A stretch of 64,000 nucleotides of DNA from the NCBI GenBank assembly GCA_030272155.1, contig CP126194.1, positions 2,161,501 through 2,225,500 of the forward strand, in the 5' to 3' direction. The stretch is from Tetradesmus obliquus. Lineage: Eukaryota > Chlorophyta > Chlorophyceae > Sphaeropleales > Scenedesmaceae. This document shows, one piece after another, positions 16,998-28,864 of this stretch (the stretch's first letter is position 1; every line of letters begins with the position of its first letter). The notes below the pieces were generated by a model. The model ran no database searches. It was not told the origin of the DNA and saw only the letters and a list, made by a program, of their open reading frames with translations. A program made the position numbers and the translations under genes.

Positions 16998-17972
16998 GTT
17001 GCAGTACCTTGATCTTCCTTGAAATGGCACAAAAGAAGGGTTGTTGAAGAGGTGAAGACTCCATCCAGCTAAGTAAAATAGGGCTTCCTGTATGGGGTGT
17101 CCGAAACCTTCAAGCTTTCAAGTGAGCTGTTGTGTTGTAACAGTCGCACCACGTGTGCTGCCAGGTCGCTGGTTAATCTCGCTGTAGCTTCTAACCGGAA
17201 TACATAGCAACACCTTTAGCTGTCTTTGATGCAACCGGCTGACGTTCTGCCTGAGCAGGGAACTTCACTTGGCCTTCACCAACAGCACCACCGGTGTAGT
17301 AGACCCAATGTGGATACGGATGCCAGGGCTGCAGGAGTAGTGGCTTGCTTGTCCATAAAAGTTCGCAGAACCATTCAGAAATCCGTTGCCCTAAGTGCGT
17401 TCTGGGCAACCAGTGTCTGGCAGAACTCGCGAATCCACCGTGACGGATACGTTGTGCTCAAGCACTCCCGTGAATAGCTGGCAGCATAGTCTGCAGTGAC
17501 TGATCAACTGCAAGTGATCGGGTCAGAGCGGGCCCCGACCCCTGAGCTGCCAGATGCCATACAAGGTGGGGGCTTGTGTGGAGAAGACAGTCAGCCAACA
17601 AACACGTGCCTCAACACGCAATGCGGTGCATCATTCCCTCTCCATACTGTTGTTGCATAATGATGGCACAGCTTCTTTCGGCCACCACACTCTGCTGACC
17701 GAGTTCCAGCATCTGACAGCCTGCAGGCGCGCTGCTGCCAGCAGGCGCATGCAGCAGTGGCATGCCTCTACACCAGCACACTGCGATCCAGCACAACTTC
17801 AGGTCAATTTGTTTCTCCGTATTGCTCTTGAACTTGTACGCAGCCAGCATCATCATCCTGTACTGTGCACACAGGCAAGTGTCTGAAAACGTTGCACAAC
17901 CGGGTGTGCCACATCCGCCAGGTCACTCACGGCCCAGCACTTGCCATCTGCCACCTGCTTTTCAAAACACAG
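16998..17972. other. Divergent intergenic region
   Basis: No gene is recognised with confidence. It separates the start of a minus-strand gene from a plus-strand gene, so it should hold two promoters. A short ATG exon for the plus-strand gene could lie at 17554-17565, ending at a GT that would splice in phase to 17973; this is a guess from phase alone. Confidence 0.35.
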
Positions 17973-19894
17973 GTCAAACGGCCTTCCAAGACATGCGACA
18001 TAGAGCAGCTGAGCCAGGCGCTGCGCCTCAAGCTGCAGGAGCTAGGGCAGCTTGAAGCAGAGAACAGCCAGCTGTCCTTCCGGCACAATACGCTTGCAGC
18101 AACATGCGATGTGCTGCAGCTGCTTGGCGCCGTCAGGAATGCAGGGCAGCCATCCTCTGCAGAGGAGGAGCTCATGGGGCAGCTGCAGGCGCTGATGCCA
18201 AGCCTGGATCTGCTCTACAGCTCCAGTTGCGATGCTTCCACCCAGCAGCAGCAGCAGCAGCATGAGGCGCTGTCTGGTAGCCGCAACAACAGCTTTGAGA
18301 GCTTGGCGCGCAGCAGCAGCAGTGGCTCTCAGCAGCAGCTGCAGCAGCAGCAGCAGCAGGTGGCAATGCAGCGCAGCGCAAGCAGCGGCGCGGCTGCGTT
18401 TGGCGGCTGGGTGGACATAGGGGAGGCTGAAACGCTGGGTACGCTGCAGAATCCAATGCGCATGCTGCTGCACCTGCTGCGCAGCCCAACCTGCAGCAAT
18501 GGCAGCAGCAGCGCCAATGGCAGCGGCTGTGCCCCTGAGGGCTATGCCAAGATGACTCTGCGCCAGTTGCAGGAGGACTACCAGGAGACAGTCAACCAGC
18601 TGGCGCAGCACTTGTCATTCATGGATAACCCTTTCAAGCGCAACCAGCAAGGAGACGCCAACCCGTTTGTGAACATCAAACGGTGAGAAAGATGGATATG
18701 CAGCAGCCAGCAGCAGTGCGCGGCGGGAGGTTAGTGTGCTGCTGCAGAAGCATTGCTCATAGGTCTTCCAGATCAGAGTCGCAGTAGTGCGTGTGCTGTG
18801 CATCCTCCTGCGATCAACAACATAAGGACAATGGCCACGATACACCTGCTGCGCACATGCTGCAGCAGACTTCAACACAGCAGTGTTATGCACAGCGCGT
18901 GTGTGATGCAGTTGCTGCATGCCATGATGGCTTGTCCTCCTTGCACACCACTGCTGCTGCCTGCTCCTGCTGCGGCTGCTGCGGCCACACGCACGTGTTG
19001 ACATGTACATGCTGGGATTGTCTCTCCTGCAGGCTGCTGTCCAGGCACGGCTGCATGCTGACTCAGCTGGTGGCCACAGGCCAGGAGCACCTGGTGCCGC
19101 AGTTCATGATGGCCGACTGCGTCACCAGGCAGCAGCAGGAGCAGCACAACGAGGCGCTGTACGAGTATGCCCTGCAGCGCTTGGAGCTGAGTGCCGAGCA
19201 GCAGCAGCGCATCCAGGCCACGCTGATGTGCTTCCAGGGGCTGCTTGCTGCTATCGTGGAGGAGCGGCAGGCGATTCAGAGCGAGCTGTGCCCACAGGGC
19301 ATGCCTGCAGGGCCAGGCGGCAGCAACGGCGCCGCAGCACCGCCAGCGGCAGCAGCAGCGCCAGCAGAGGCGGCGCCGCCGAGGTGTGATGAGGGTGCTG
19401 TGGGTGCGCGTGACACTGGAATTAGCAGCAGCCCGGGCAGCAGCAAGGCGGCTGAGTGTGCTGGCAGCAGCGCTGCGGTGCAGCTGGAGGCAGCAGAGGA
19501 CGCCAGCCTGAGTAGGAGCGGCAGCAGCAGCGGCAGCGACGGCCGCAGCAGCAACAGCAGGTCATCAGATGGCCACGGCAGCACCAAGGCGGCACTAAGC
19601 CGGCAGCAGCAGGCGCGGCGCGAGCAGCAGCAGCAACACCAGCAGCGGCTGGCGCTGATGTTCAAGCTGCTTAAGAAGGAGTCGCTGCTCAAGTGCTGCT
19701 GCTGGGTGGGTGTTGAGGGCTGCATGACGTATGTTCAGCTAGCTAAGCTTGCTGTACTGTGTTTCCCATACCCAGCATCGCCCATTGCGCTGGCTCAAAC
19801 ACTGGACAGGCTGCTGAAGCAGCCGCAGCCGCAGCAGCAGCAGCAGCAGCAGCAGCGGCCTGCACAAACAGAGTCAGCACAGCAGCAGCAGTAG
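17973..19894 (+). CDS. Gln/Ser-rich coiled-coil protein, possibly bZIP-like; 5' end unresolved
   Basis: Two exons are clear: about 17973-18682 and 19033-19894, joined in phase (AAACG/gtgag to cag/GCTGCTG), ending at TAG 19892-19894. The first exon opens in frame from an ATG at 17865, but an acceptor (AAACACAG) at 17972 suggests coding starts there after an upstream exon. Residues after it form a leucine-heptad stretch (LSQALRLKLQELGQLEAENSQL) like the end of a bZIP zipper, but no basic region is visible. Poly-Gln and poly-Ser tracts follow, then a helical second half (LELSAEQQQRIQATLMCFQGLLAAIVEERQ has no family known to me), with more Gln/Ser runs to the end. A further short intron near 19706-19766 is possible. 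A TGTAA lies at 20256-20260. A nuclear regulator is possible but unproven. Confidence 0.6.
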
Positions 19895-22800
19895 TAGCAG
19901 TTGGTGCCATCTCTACGACAGCTGCACAGCCAGCGTGTTGCAGCTACTGCAACATCGGGGGCACTGCATTTGGCTGCGCAACATGAATGAAATGCGTACA
20001 CTTTACATATCAACAAGTATACGCTGATCGCGGAGTGTAGTTTGTTAGCCGCGCAGGTGTGTGTTTGGTTTGCAGTGCGCTGTTGTGCACCTGCTGGCAT
20101 GGGACGGGGATGTGTTGTGTTGGAGCGGCAGGCAACTGGACCCGCTGTGCACAATAGGCACGGCATGCTGTCCAGGTGATATGGGTAGTGTCCACACATA
20201 GGCATAGTCATTGGGCTGATATGGCTTTTTGGAAGCACTGACAGCTGCTGAGTGTTGTAACCCAGATATTATATCTATGAACGCGTGCTGCGGGCTGACC
20301 TGCTGAACAGCCAACAGCCAGTCAAAGTACACAAGTGTGTTGCAACATCGCATGTGTGCCTGCATGCTTTGCGCTGTAGCGTTGCCGTGCAGTCCTGCCA
20401 GCTGCAGCGCTTCCTGTTGGGCATGATTTGGGTGCGTTGCATGATTTGGCTGCGTTGCTTTCCTTGGGCATGATTTGGCTGCGTTGCTTCGTGTCCCTTT
20501 CACACGTGCAACCAGAAGTGCAGTGCTGACCCTGCTAACATGTAGCATGTCTACTGCTGGTGCGCTCCATCTGCTTGTGCTGATTTGCATCGTGACAGAT
20601 ACGAGCTGATATGAGCAGATGCAGTTGCAGCTTGAGAGTCGGGGCAATGCCCGTTTGTCGTATTGAAGTGTTTTCAAACAGCGGTGACCTGTCGCCCACT
20701 TGTCAGTTGTTGTCGCATGTGCAATGGTGTTTGTGTCCACCTGCCTTCTGTGATAGTGTCTTGTGAACAGAGGCGTATATTGTCAAATGTGCAGGACAGC
20801 TGGATTTGGGTTTGGACTAGGAACATGACGCCAGCTTGCAAGCATGCTGCACTGACAATTGGTAGTCATCCTGTAGCGCTTGTGTAGTACTTGTAGACTC
20901 GGCAAATTACCTTTGTCTGCATAGCTTGTGGCCGCCCAACAGACCCTGTTACTTGTGCACATCGTAGCACACACTCCATGGACGCGTCTGCGCACATGAC
21001 AGAGGCGAGTGCAGTGATTTGGCCACAGCATAGGACTGCCTTGGTGTGTGCTGATAATCAGCCCGGCTTGTGTGGGAAGCGTTTGAGGAGCGCCAGAATG
21101 AGCTGTGTTATGTGCTTAGCAACCTCACAACAGGAGGTGCGCGTGTAGCACATTAGCGGGTGTTTGGAGCGGACCTGCTGCGTAACAACTTGGGGGTCAT
21201 TTGAAGGATCTAATGAAAGGATGCACAGTTGTGTCAATCTGAATGCCATCATGCTGTGTGTTTGCTGCTGCGGCTAGGTGTCATCGCAGTGTGTCTGCTG
21301 CAATTGGTTGGGTGTTGCTTATCTCGCCTGGATATTCTTTGGTTTGGTTGTCACCCGTGCACAACGCAGGGCCGCCCTGCAATGCACTGGACAGCGCATG
21401 CTCGTGAAGTGCCCTGCACCGTCGCGGAACAGCGTGCACGTATGTGTATGATGCTGCATGGCACTCTTGGGCCGTGTGAGGCAGCTGAGATATGTATGTT
21501 TGCTGCAGCCGGCTACAGCCGCCCGCAGCGGGCTGTGATTTGTGCCGCGCGGCAGCCATCGCATACAAGCTGTGATGACACCCCTGCTTCTGGCAGCTAC
21601 AGCCTGCTGAACTAGCCAGGCATGCTGTAGTGATGCTGCAGTATTTTATGTCTTTGGGGTGGGCCTTGGCAGTTTACTGAGCAGCGCATGGAGCGCTGCC
21701 CGGTTTGTGAGATGCACTTGAGGTTTGATAGTTGCGCTGTGCCCCTATTTGGGAGACAGCAGAGCTCCTGGGCGGTTGGTAGCCTGCAAGCGCAAGTGCG
21801 CACGTGTTTGGTGTTCTGGGCCTTTTGCTTGCTTTGCAAATGACTGCCATGCTTTTGCCGTGCTTTGCGTGTTCATCACCACCAGAGTGTTGCTGTGTGG
21901 GCCGGTGCCGTGCAGCAGCAACCTATGAGAGCATTTGACACATATGCTACAGTGCAGATGATGCAGCAGTGTATGTGTACAGCAGGTCTTGCAAGATTTC
22001 ACTGCACCCGCAGAACACAGATGCAACAGGTTACTTGTCAGGTCTGTACTTCCTTTGGCCTGCATGTTTTCTTGTGATGAAGATGTGTGTGGATGTAGGT
22101 GATTGCAGGAAAGGTATGTTTGATCAACCTTGTCATCTTTTGCTGCGACCTGGTGTTGCATGCGGGCAGTGTGATTCAACCTACTCTGTGTTTGTCTCTC
22201 AAGGAAGACTTGAATGCATATATGCTCTGCATCCTGTTGTGACACTCCAGGCCCTGTGACACTCCTAGGTCCGAGGCATCGGTTGTGGCTGCCATGCAAG
22301 TTGGTGGTTCGGTAGCTGTGTTTGACTCCCTTGTACATCCCTGCAGGGACTGCAAGCTGCAGCTGAGACTCACATTGATGTGCTTTCAAATTGGCGCCGG
22401 TGGCAGTGGTTCTAGCCGGTGACAGTTACGCTTCAGCTGGGCAACACAGGTGATGCTGTGATGCATGGTGTGTCAAGCAACACGCGCCGTCAGCTGGCAG
22501 AAACAAGCATTGCATGTGAATTGGTGTGCTTTTGGTTTATGCAGGCCTTCTTTCAGCAATAAAACTGCATGCCGGAGGCACATGTGAACTGCCTGCTGCT
22601 GCGAGTGGTGCATGTGGCAGCTGCCCGCATATGGCCATGCATGCGGGCATGAAAGCGTTGGCACCTCAGTTTGCGAGATAAACAGAGCATGGTGCTCTCG
22701 TGCATACGGCCAGCTGACGACAGTCGTCAATGTGTACAGGTAATCTTCATCCCACAGCAGTGGGCCTTTGCAATGTGCTGGTCTACTGTAGTGCTCTCCC

Positions 22801-24154
22801 ACCTCACACAGCTTGCAAATGTTGGCTGCAAAATGGACCAGCTGCGGCTGGGCATCCGCAGGAGTGTTGTGCAGTGTGGCAAAGAGGGATCATGTCCTGA
22901 GCGCCTTGTAGGGTGTTGAGACGCTGCACGTGCACGTGTGGCTACACCAGAACGTCTTGGTGTGCTGCTTTCAGGTGCATCGCATGCCGCGCCTCTAGGC
23001 TGTTGAAGCAGGTGCTTTGCGCAGCAAGGGCCAAGTGGATGCTGTGCTGCTGGCGCATGTGCAGGAGTATGCGCCTCGTACTGCTTTGTGCGCAGCTTGG
23101 TGCCAGTGTTGCTGCTGCGTCCTGGTTGGCTCAGGAGCGCAAGTATCCATTCTTGGCAGCTGGCGGTGATGCTATGTATTCTGGCATGATTGCCCATGCT
23201 GCTGCTGTTTCAATTGTGTGCTCGTGTGCATGTGAGAAACGTTGTGCCCAGGCCACCTGGGCCCTTCTTGCGTCCAGGCTGTTGTGGAAGCGCTGCAGCT
23301 GCTCACGTGGATGCCTTAGTGGTGCTAGACATATTTGAAAGGTGCATTCATACGGCCCCTGAACATGCTTGTACACATAAGTGTGCATGCACCAGTGGCC
23401 ACAACACGCAGTCACGGGAGACTGCTGCTGCTGATACCTGCAGAAGCCAGCCCCCAGATTCAAGCGTATGTAACATGTTACATGAGTACACCAGTTGAAG
23501 GTCGTACATATGCTGGCGGTGCTGCATGTCGTTGCAGCTGTCACCAGCAGGGTAACCTCTATTCATTTGGCATGCACCGTATGCCGGCAGCATGCTGTGT
23601 GTGCATGGCAAGCATCCTTGCATCCTCACCAAGCAATCCACTCAGCCTCACTGCGACCAAGCTGAAGAAACCAAACCAAGGCCACAAGTGCAAATGGCTA
23701 TATGCAGCAAGCTCTTGCCAGCTACGCAGCAAGCACTGCTGCTGCTGCTGCTGCTGCTGGCCGTGTGCATACATCCCAAGAACCCGGCCGTCTGTATGTG
23801 CTACATGACGGACGCTTCAGTGCGCTGCATGCGCCAAGCCCAGTGCAGAAACCTAGCTTTTTTGAAGTCAAAACATCAGCGCTGTGAGCTGCTGCGGCCG
23901 ATGTGGCAGAGCAGTTGCATCTGCCTCAGCTGGCTAGCTCATCAAGCAGCGTCAGCCGTCAGTCACCACCAACCTGTCAAACATTCTGCTGCAGCGCCAC
24001 ACAAGCAAGCAAGTCACCTGCATACCATCTGCCCGTTGCGACCGCTTTGCTGCTGTTGCTGCTGCCGCATGCCACCGCTCCTGCGTCCATCCGCAGCAGG
24101 CTCCGCACACGCGTGCACACCTGCTGCTGCTCTGCTGCTGCTGCTGCTGCCGCT
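19895..24154. other. Long region without a recognised gene
   Basis: About 4.3 kb in which no reading frame shows a recognisable domain or a chain of phase-consistent exons. It should contain the 3' UTRs of the genes on both sides. A small direct repeat (GGGCATGATTTGG with GTGCGTTGC variants) occurs three times at about 20418-20490. A CTG run is at 23738-23760. A rapidly evolving or non-coding gene here cannot be excluded. Confidence 0.4.
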
Positions 24155-25356
24155 TTAGACAGCTGCTGCCACCTTGGAGCACATCTTCTCCACTGCCTCC
24201 ACCACCTGGTTGGGCTGCACAATGGTGGCTGCCTCAAGCTCGTATGCATATGCTGTTGGCACGTCCTGGCTGGACAGGCGCATAACCTGCACAGCAGCAG
24301 CAGCAGCAGCAGGAGCGGCAGGATAAGCAGCCGACTCTCAAACATATCTTCATATGACTGCAGGCAGCTTTGGGGTGCATGGTATGCAGCGCATGTATAA
24401 TGCAAGTGCCTGTCCTTGCGGCATGCAACGGAAAGCTTGCAAGGAATACTCTAGCAGCAGGCACATGCCCTCTATCAGCGCTGCACCGCATCTGCACAGC
24501 AGCACAGTCGACAGGAGCATAGCAACTGACATAGCTGTCACAACATCCCCACACAACAAGCTCCCAAGGACAACCAGTGCCAAGTACCACACAAAGCATG
24601 TTCACGTTACATCACATGTTACATAACATATTACAGGTTACATAACATGTTACATATTACACGACATATGTCATAACGCACCTGGTGGTCCAGCTCATCG
24701 AAGAGTGACTCGTTGATGACGGCTGACAGCGAGGCGCCGATGCCTCCGGTCTTCATGCACTCCTCCACGATCAGTGCCTTGCGTGTTTTCTTGATGGACT
24801 TGGAGATGGTCTCCATGTCAAAGGGCTTCAGGCTGATGAGGTCGATCACCTGCAGGGCCACAGATGTTGCAGGGGCAGCAGCAAAGGCATTGATCAGTTG
24901 CAGCAGCGCCTATGATATGAGAGATGGTCTCCATGTCAAAAGGGCTTCAGGCTGATGAGGTCGATCACCTGCGGCAGTTCTAAACGGGATATGGACATCA
25001 TTGGAGAGGCGAAGCAGCTTGCTGAGTCACGCTGCTACCCCGTGCAGTGCTGACGACCATTGCTGACAAACCACGACAGTAGCCACAACTGCGCTGATGC
25101 ACAGCAGCAGGCCGCACCTCTGGGTTGTATCCCTTCTTCTCCTGCCTTGGCTACCTTGCTGTTGCGTGTAGTGCTGACAAACCTATGCTGACAAACCATA
25201 ATAGTAACCACAACTTGCAATTGCGCTGATGCAAAGCATTGCAACCCACCTCTGGGTTGTAGCCCTTCTTCTCCAGCTCCGCCACTGCCTGCATCACCAC
25301 GTAGCGCATGCGGCTGTAGGTGAAGATGGACACATCGGTGCCCTCACGCACCATCT

Positions 25357-25388
<32 letters not shown>

Positions 25389-28008
25389 CAGTCTTAATGC
25401 AATGCAGGTGTCAGCAATCTAGCAGCGCAAGCACATCACCGCCTGCTGCGGCAGCCTTTGCCCTAAGCGGGGCACCATGCAGCACACTTGCCGCTGCACA
25501 GAGCAGAAGTCTTCTCTTTCAGCGATGGCAGTGTGAGCTGCTTGCATGATGGTCACACATGCAACTGGCATAGTGAGGTAGTGATCTGCCAGCTGCCTGT
25601 TTGCCGGATGGTTACTGCCTCTGGACCCGCCTGCTGCCTCATCAGACACCTCCCTGTTGCGGCTGCCGCTGCTGCTGCCACCTGTGGTCGATGCATTTTG
25701 CCAGGGCATGCGGACAGCACACGCTGGACTGATGTTGTGTCGTGCTTCTGCAAATCGCAACACCAGTGCAGCGGTACCGTACACCGGTGTACGAACACAG
25801 TTGCTGCTGCAGTGCTGCTGCTGCTACTGCTGCAGTGCACAGCCACCCGCCTGGGCGCGCTCCAGAGACTGGCAGTAGTCGCCGCGATGTGTCCCCAAAC
25901 CCCAAACAACCCTAAACCTTGAAAGTGTTCAACCCTGCAGTGGCACCAGCAGCGCGCACCTCGGCGCGCTCCAGGGACTGGCAGTAGTCGCCGTCGTGTG
26001 TCTCTCCCTTGATGTTGTACAGCAGCACGTGCTCGAAGAAGATGATGGGGTTGTCTGAGCGGATGGCCTGCACAACACGAGGCACAGCGCGGTGCATGCA
26101 TATGTGATGCGCAAGCTTACGCCGAAATGTGTGTGTGTGTTGTGTGCATGGCGCAGGATGTGCATGTGCATGCATGGCAGCACTGTGTCCCTGGGCGCTG
26201 CCGTGTTATGCCCGCCAGCTCACACCACCACAGCCAGCAGCAGCGGCAGAGAACGCCCCAGACAACTGCCAAACAACCCAGCAGCACACAGCTTGTATTA
26301 CAGCCCGCGCATATGCTCACCGACTTGAGCAGCGCCTTGGCGTTTGCCACTGTGCTGACTGCCACCAGCTGCACGCCTGGGATGGACTGGAAGTAGCTCT
26401 CCAGGCGCTGGCTGTGCTCCGCGCCCAGCTGCCTGCCCACGCCACCAGGGCCGCGGATAACCACCGGCACCTTGAACTGGCCGCCGCTGGTGTAGTGCAG
26501 CATGCCGCAGTTGTTGGAGATCTGCAGCAGCAGCGGCAGCAGCAGCAGTTCTGTTGTGTGTGTGCTCGCGGCAGCAGGATGAAGGCGATGCAGCAGCCGC
26601 AGGTAGGCGGCACAGTCGCTGGGAGAGATGTTGTGTGAAGGAGCAACAGTAGTGCGGTTGACCTTCTGCGCAGCCACATGCTTGCGCGCTGAGCAGATGG
26701 CCTAAAGGCAGACTGCCCTGGCTGTTGCCACCTTCCATGCTGTGCCGCCGTGCTGCTGCTTCCTCTGCCTGCTCTCGTGCATGCTGCCAGCACCGCTGCC
26801 CGTGCAGGCACTGCTGCGCACAACTTGGACTCGTGCAGTACTGTCCTCTGTGCCTGCTTGCTCGCCACGAGACACCCTCACTCACTGGTGCTGCTGCTGG
26901 GGCTGCTGCGCCTGCTGCTGCTGCTGCTGCCGCGCACCTGGTTGAAGGCCAGCAGCAGGAAGCCCATGTTCATGCCCTCCACGATAGGCCGCAGCCCAGT
27001 CATGGCTGCACCGATGCCCATGCCCATGAAGCCGTTCTCTGTTCATGACACAAGACACAAGAAGAATTACAAAGCAACCAGAGCAGCACAGCCAGCGCAG
27101 CGCCAGAGCCGAGTCAGTGTGCAGGCTGGGGATGGGGGTGGTGGTGTGTTGTCTAGTGTTGCGTGCTGTTGCTGTGCATACTGTGCGTGAGTGGCGAGTG
27201 CGGCGAGGCACGCTTGCAGAGCTGCTCATTCACTCAAGACAGCAGCACAGCATGTAGCTCAACGGTACTAACAGCAAGTTTAAATCAGCGTGAATTTGAT
27301 CATGTTCTCGTGCAATGAATGTGCGCATGTGTTGCCCGCTTCCATGCTGATGCCAGCAGCATCGCATGCAGCAGCGACACAGCAGTGGCAGGTACAGGGC
27401 AGTTCAAACTGCGTCCTGCGCAATCCCAGCTGCATCACATAGTTACTTGCAAGAACGCTTGCCCACTGACATGGGATGTGGTGCCAATGAGCTTCCCTTT
27501 GGCTTGAATTATGCTCTGCAGAACTCAACCTGCTGCTGCTGACTGCTCACCGCAGATGGGGGTGTCCAGCACGCGCATGTCACCATACTTCTTGTACAGA
27601 TCGTATGTAACCTTGTAGCTGCCACCGTAGTGGCCCACGTCCTCGCCTGCAACAGATAGCACCAGTGAGGGGCTGTTCGATGGTTGCCAACCCGTTCTCC
27701 TGCTCGCTCAGCCCCACCCCGCCTCACCCATAACGCAGACTGTGGGATCACGCTCCATCTCCTCGTCTGTAGCCTCACGCAGTGCCTCCCACATCATGAT
27801 CTCCTTCTTCTTTGCTGCAACCACTTGAGCTGCGCCCCGCACTGCAGACGCAGGAAAGGCAACCGCGTTGAGTTGCTGCACTGCCCCATTGTGATGGCAT
27901 TGCACTTAAATGTATTGTCGCACCATATTGCGGCTTGACAGCTACCCTGGCAGCTGGAGCACGGCCCACCCGGGCGTTACACCGAGCAATTGATGTCTGC
28001 AGAGCCAT
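24155..28008 (-). CDS. PDHB: Pyruvate dehydrogenase E1 component, beta subunit (plastid type)
   Basis: Beta subunit of the thiamine-diphosphate-dependent E1 that decarboxylates pyruvate to supply acetyl-CoA; the plastid form feeds fatty acid synthesis. Nine exons on the minus strand: 28008-27924, 27841-27728, 27646-27551, 27038-26938, 26521-26321, 26067-25960, 25354-25250, 24849-24682 and 24286-24155, giving 369 codons. Motifs include [94 protein letters not shown] and [15 protein letters not shown]. The closest remembered relatives are plant chloroplast E1-beta proteins. The first exon ([20 protein letters not shown]) is rich in Ala, Arg and Ser-type residues and acid-poor, as a chloroplast transit peptide would be. 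Three introns contain extra copies of exon ends. Confidence 0.95.
24607..24661 (-). promoter_or_regulatory. Cluster of six TGTAA motifs in the last PDHB intron
   Basis: TTACA occurs six times in 55 bp on the plus strand (starts at 24607, 24619, 24631, 24638, 24650 and 24657), that is TGTAA on the gene strand, in a repeated TTACATAACATG context. TGTAA is the chlorophyte poly(A) signal, so the cluster could allow intronic polyadenylation before the last exon. It may equally be a simple AT-rich microsatellite. Confidence 0.6.
24803..24973 (-). repeat. Duplicated exon 5' end with acceptor (PDHB)
   Basis: The first codons of the exon 24849-24682, with the acceptor, are repeated 117 bp away at 24920-24973 (GAGATGGTCTCCATGTCAAA block through GGTCGATCACCTGC). 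The copy has one extra A, so it would be out of frame if used. It lies in the intron just before the real acceptor. Confidence 0.9.
25049..25277 (-). repeat. Duplicated exon 3' end with donor (PDHB)
   Basis: The 3' end of the exon 25354-25250 (plus-strand CTCTGGGTTGTAGCCCTTCT) and about 75 bp of the following intron recur as 25049-25145. Both copies carry GCTGACAAACC-type and GCGCTGATGCA-type blocks. The intronic copy has GTATCCC for GTAGCCC and ends in a GTGCGG donor. Confidence 0.85.
25846..26005 (-). repeat. Duplicated exon 3' end with donor (PDHB)
   Basis: The 3' part of the exon 26067-25960 (plus-strand GGCGCGCTCCAGGGACTGGC then AGTAGTCGCCG) occurs again at 25846-25894 with a few changes, about 110 bp into the intron. 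It is followed by a CCCCAAACCCCAAACAACC run that resembles telomeric repeat. Confidence 0.88.
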
Positions 28009-28229
28009 CGTGTCAAGTCTGGGACTGTCCGATGCGTGTAGACGGATTGTAGACGTTTAACACGCAAACAAAACGGACCAGTGCCGGTGTAGGAAGTGTC
28101 CGCAGGCCATGTACCTGGCACTGCTGTGTCAAACGGGTTCAGTGGGTGGGACCTAGGCTTGAAACTGTTTGCAATAGAACAGCTCGCTGTGTTGGTGACT
28201 TGAAGCTGCATAAAGGGATCAAACAATAC

Positions 28230-28773
28230 TGCACCTGGATGTCAAACAAAAACGCATGTCAGCGTGCAGACAGGGCGGGAAAAGTGCTAGCTTGTGGTCA
28301 CCACGGTGGCGGCAATCACTGCCCACGGTGTGCAGGCCTGCGACCTAGGTTGTGCACGTGGCATATGGCGAGGGGATTTGATTGACACAGCGCTGCGAAG
28401 CCTGTTGACCACTGGCAGCAGCCTGCCAGATGCATGATGACACCCTGCTGACTCAGCAGGGAGGTCGGACCTCTCTCTCCCCCTGCTGGCTGGCAACAGC
28501 TGTGCAGAGGCTTGTCTTGGGCGACAGCCGTGGTGCCACATGCTGTGCATGCAGTGTGCTACTAGGCATGAGCTTGAGAGACAAAGAGACAAACGAACGT
28601 CTCTGCAGCAGACAAACAACAATAATGCTTGGAGATTGAGGGAATCGAACCCCCGACCTCTCGCATGCAAAGCGAGCGCTCTACCAATTGAGCTAAATCC
28701 CCGAATTCTGGCACAACTCAGAAATTTACAAACAAGAAACTTTGATTTCTGCGGCGCATCTTCGAAACCGGCC
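28230..28773. repeat. Left arm of inverted repeat carrying a tRNA gene
   Basis: The stretch from TGCACCTGGATGTC (28230) to CTTCGAAACCGGCC (28773) matches the reverse complement of 37543-36961 at high identity. The right arm carries about 50 bp of extra sequence near 37325-37380. Homology stops sharply at both outer ends. The arm includes the tRNA-Ala and lies about 220 bp upstream of the PDHB start codon. Confidence 0.88.
28630..28702 (-). tRNA. trnA-UGC: tRNA-Ala (anticodon TGC)
   Basis: A 73-nt cloverleaf on the minus strand without intron. The acceptor stem GGGGATT pairs with AATCTCC and contains the G3:U70 pair that identifies alanine tRNAs. The D arm is GCTC-AATTGGTA-GAGC. The anticodon stem GCTCG/CGAGA-type frames TTTGCAT with anticodon TGC. 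The T arm has GGTTCGATTCC. No CCA is encoded, as expected of a nuclear gene. It is identical to the copy at 37033-37105. Confidence 0.95.
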
Positions 28774-28864
28774 AAACCGGGCGTTCGTTGCAACGTAGTT
28801 GCCTGTGCACACCGTGTAACCCCTCTTCTTCGGCCAAACCGGGCAGCGTGGGCTGTGTCAAGTG

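Noticed and set aside
22727..23197. Minus-strand frame in the 19.9-24.1 kb gap as a gene
   Set aside because: There is no domain, no supported start and no splice-linked neighbour; composition resembles other chance frames.
28230..28773. Organelle origin for the tRNA-Ala(TGC)
   Set aside because: There is no intron or rRNA neighbourhood as in plastid trnA-UGC, the sequence fits nuclear tRNA-Ala, and flanks are nuclear genes.
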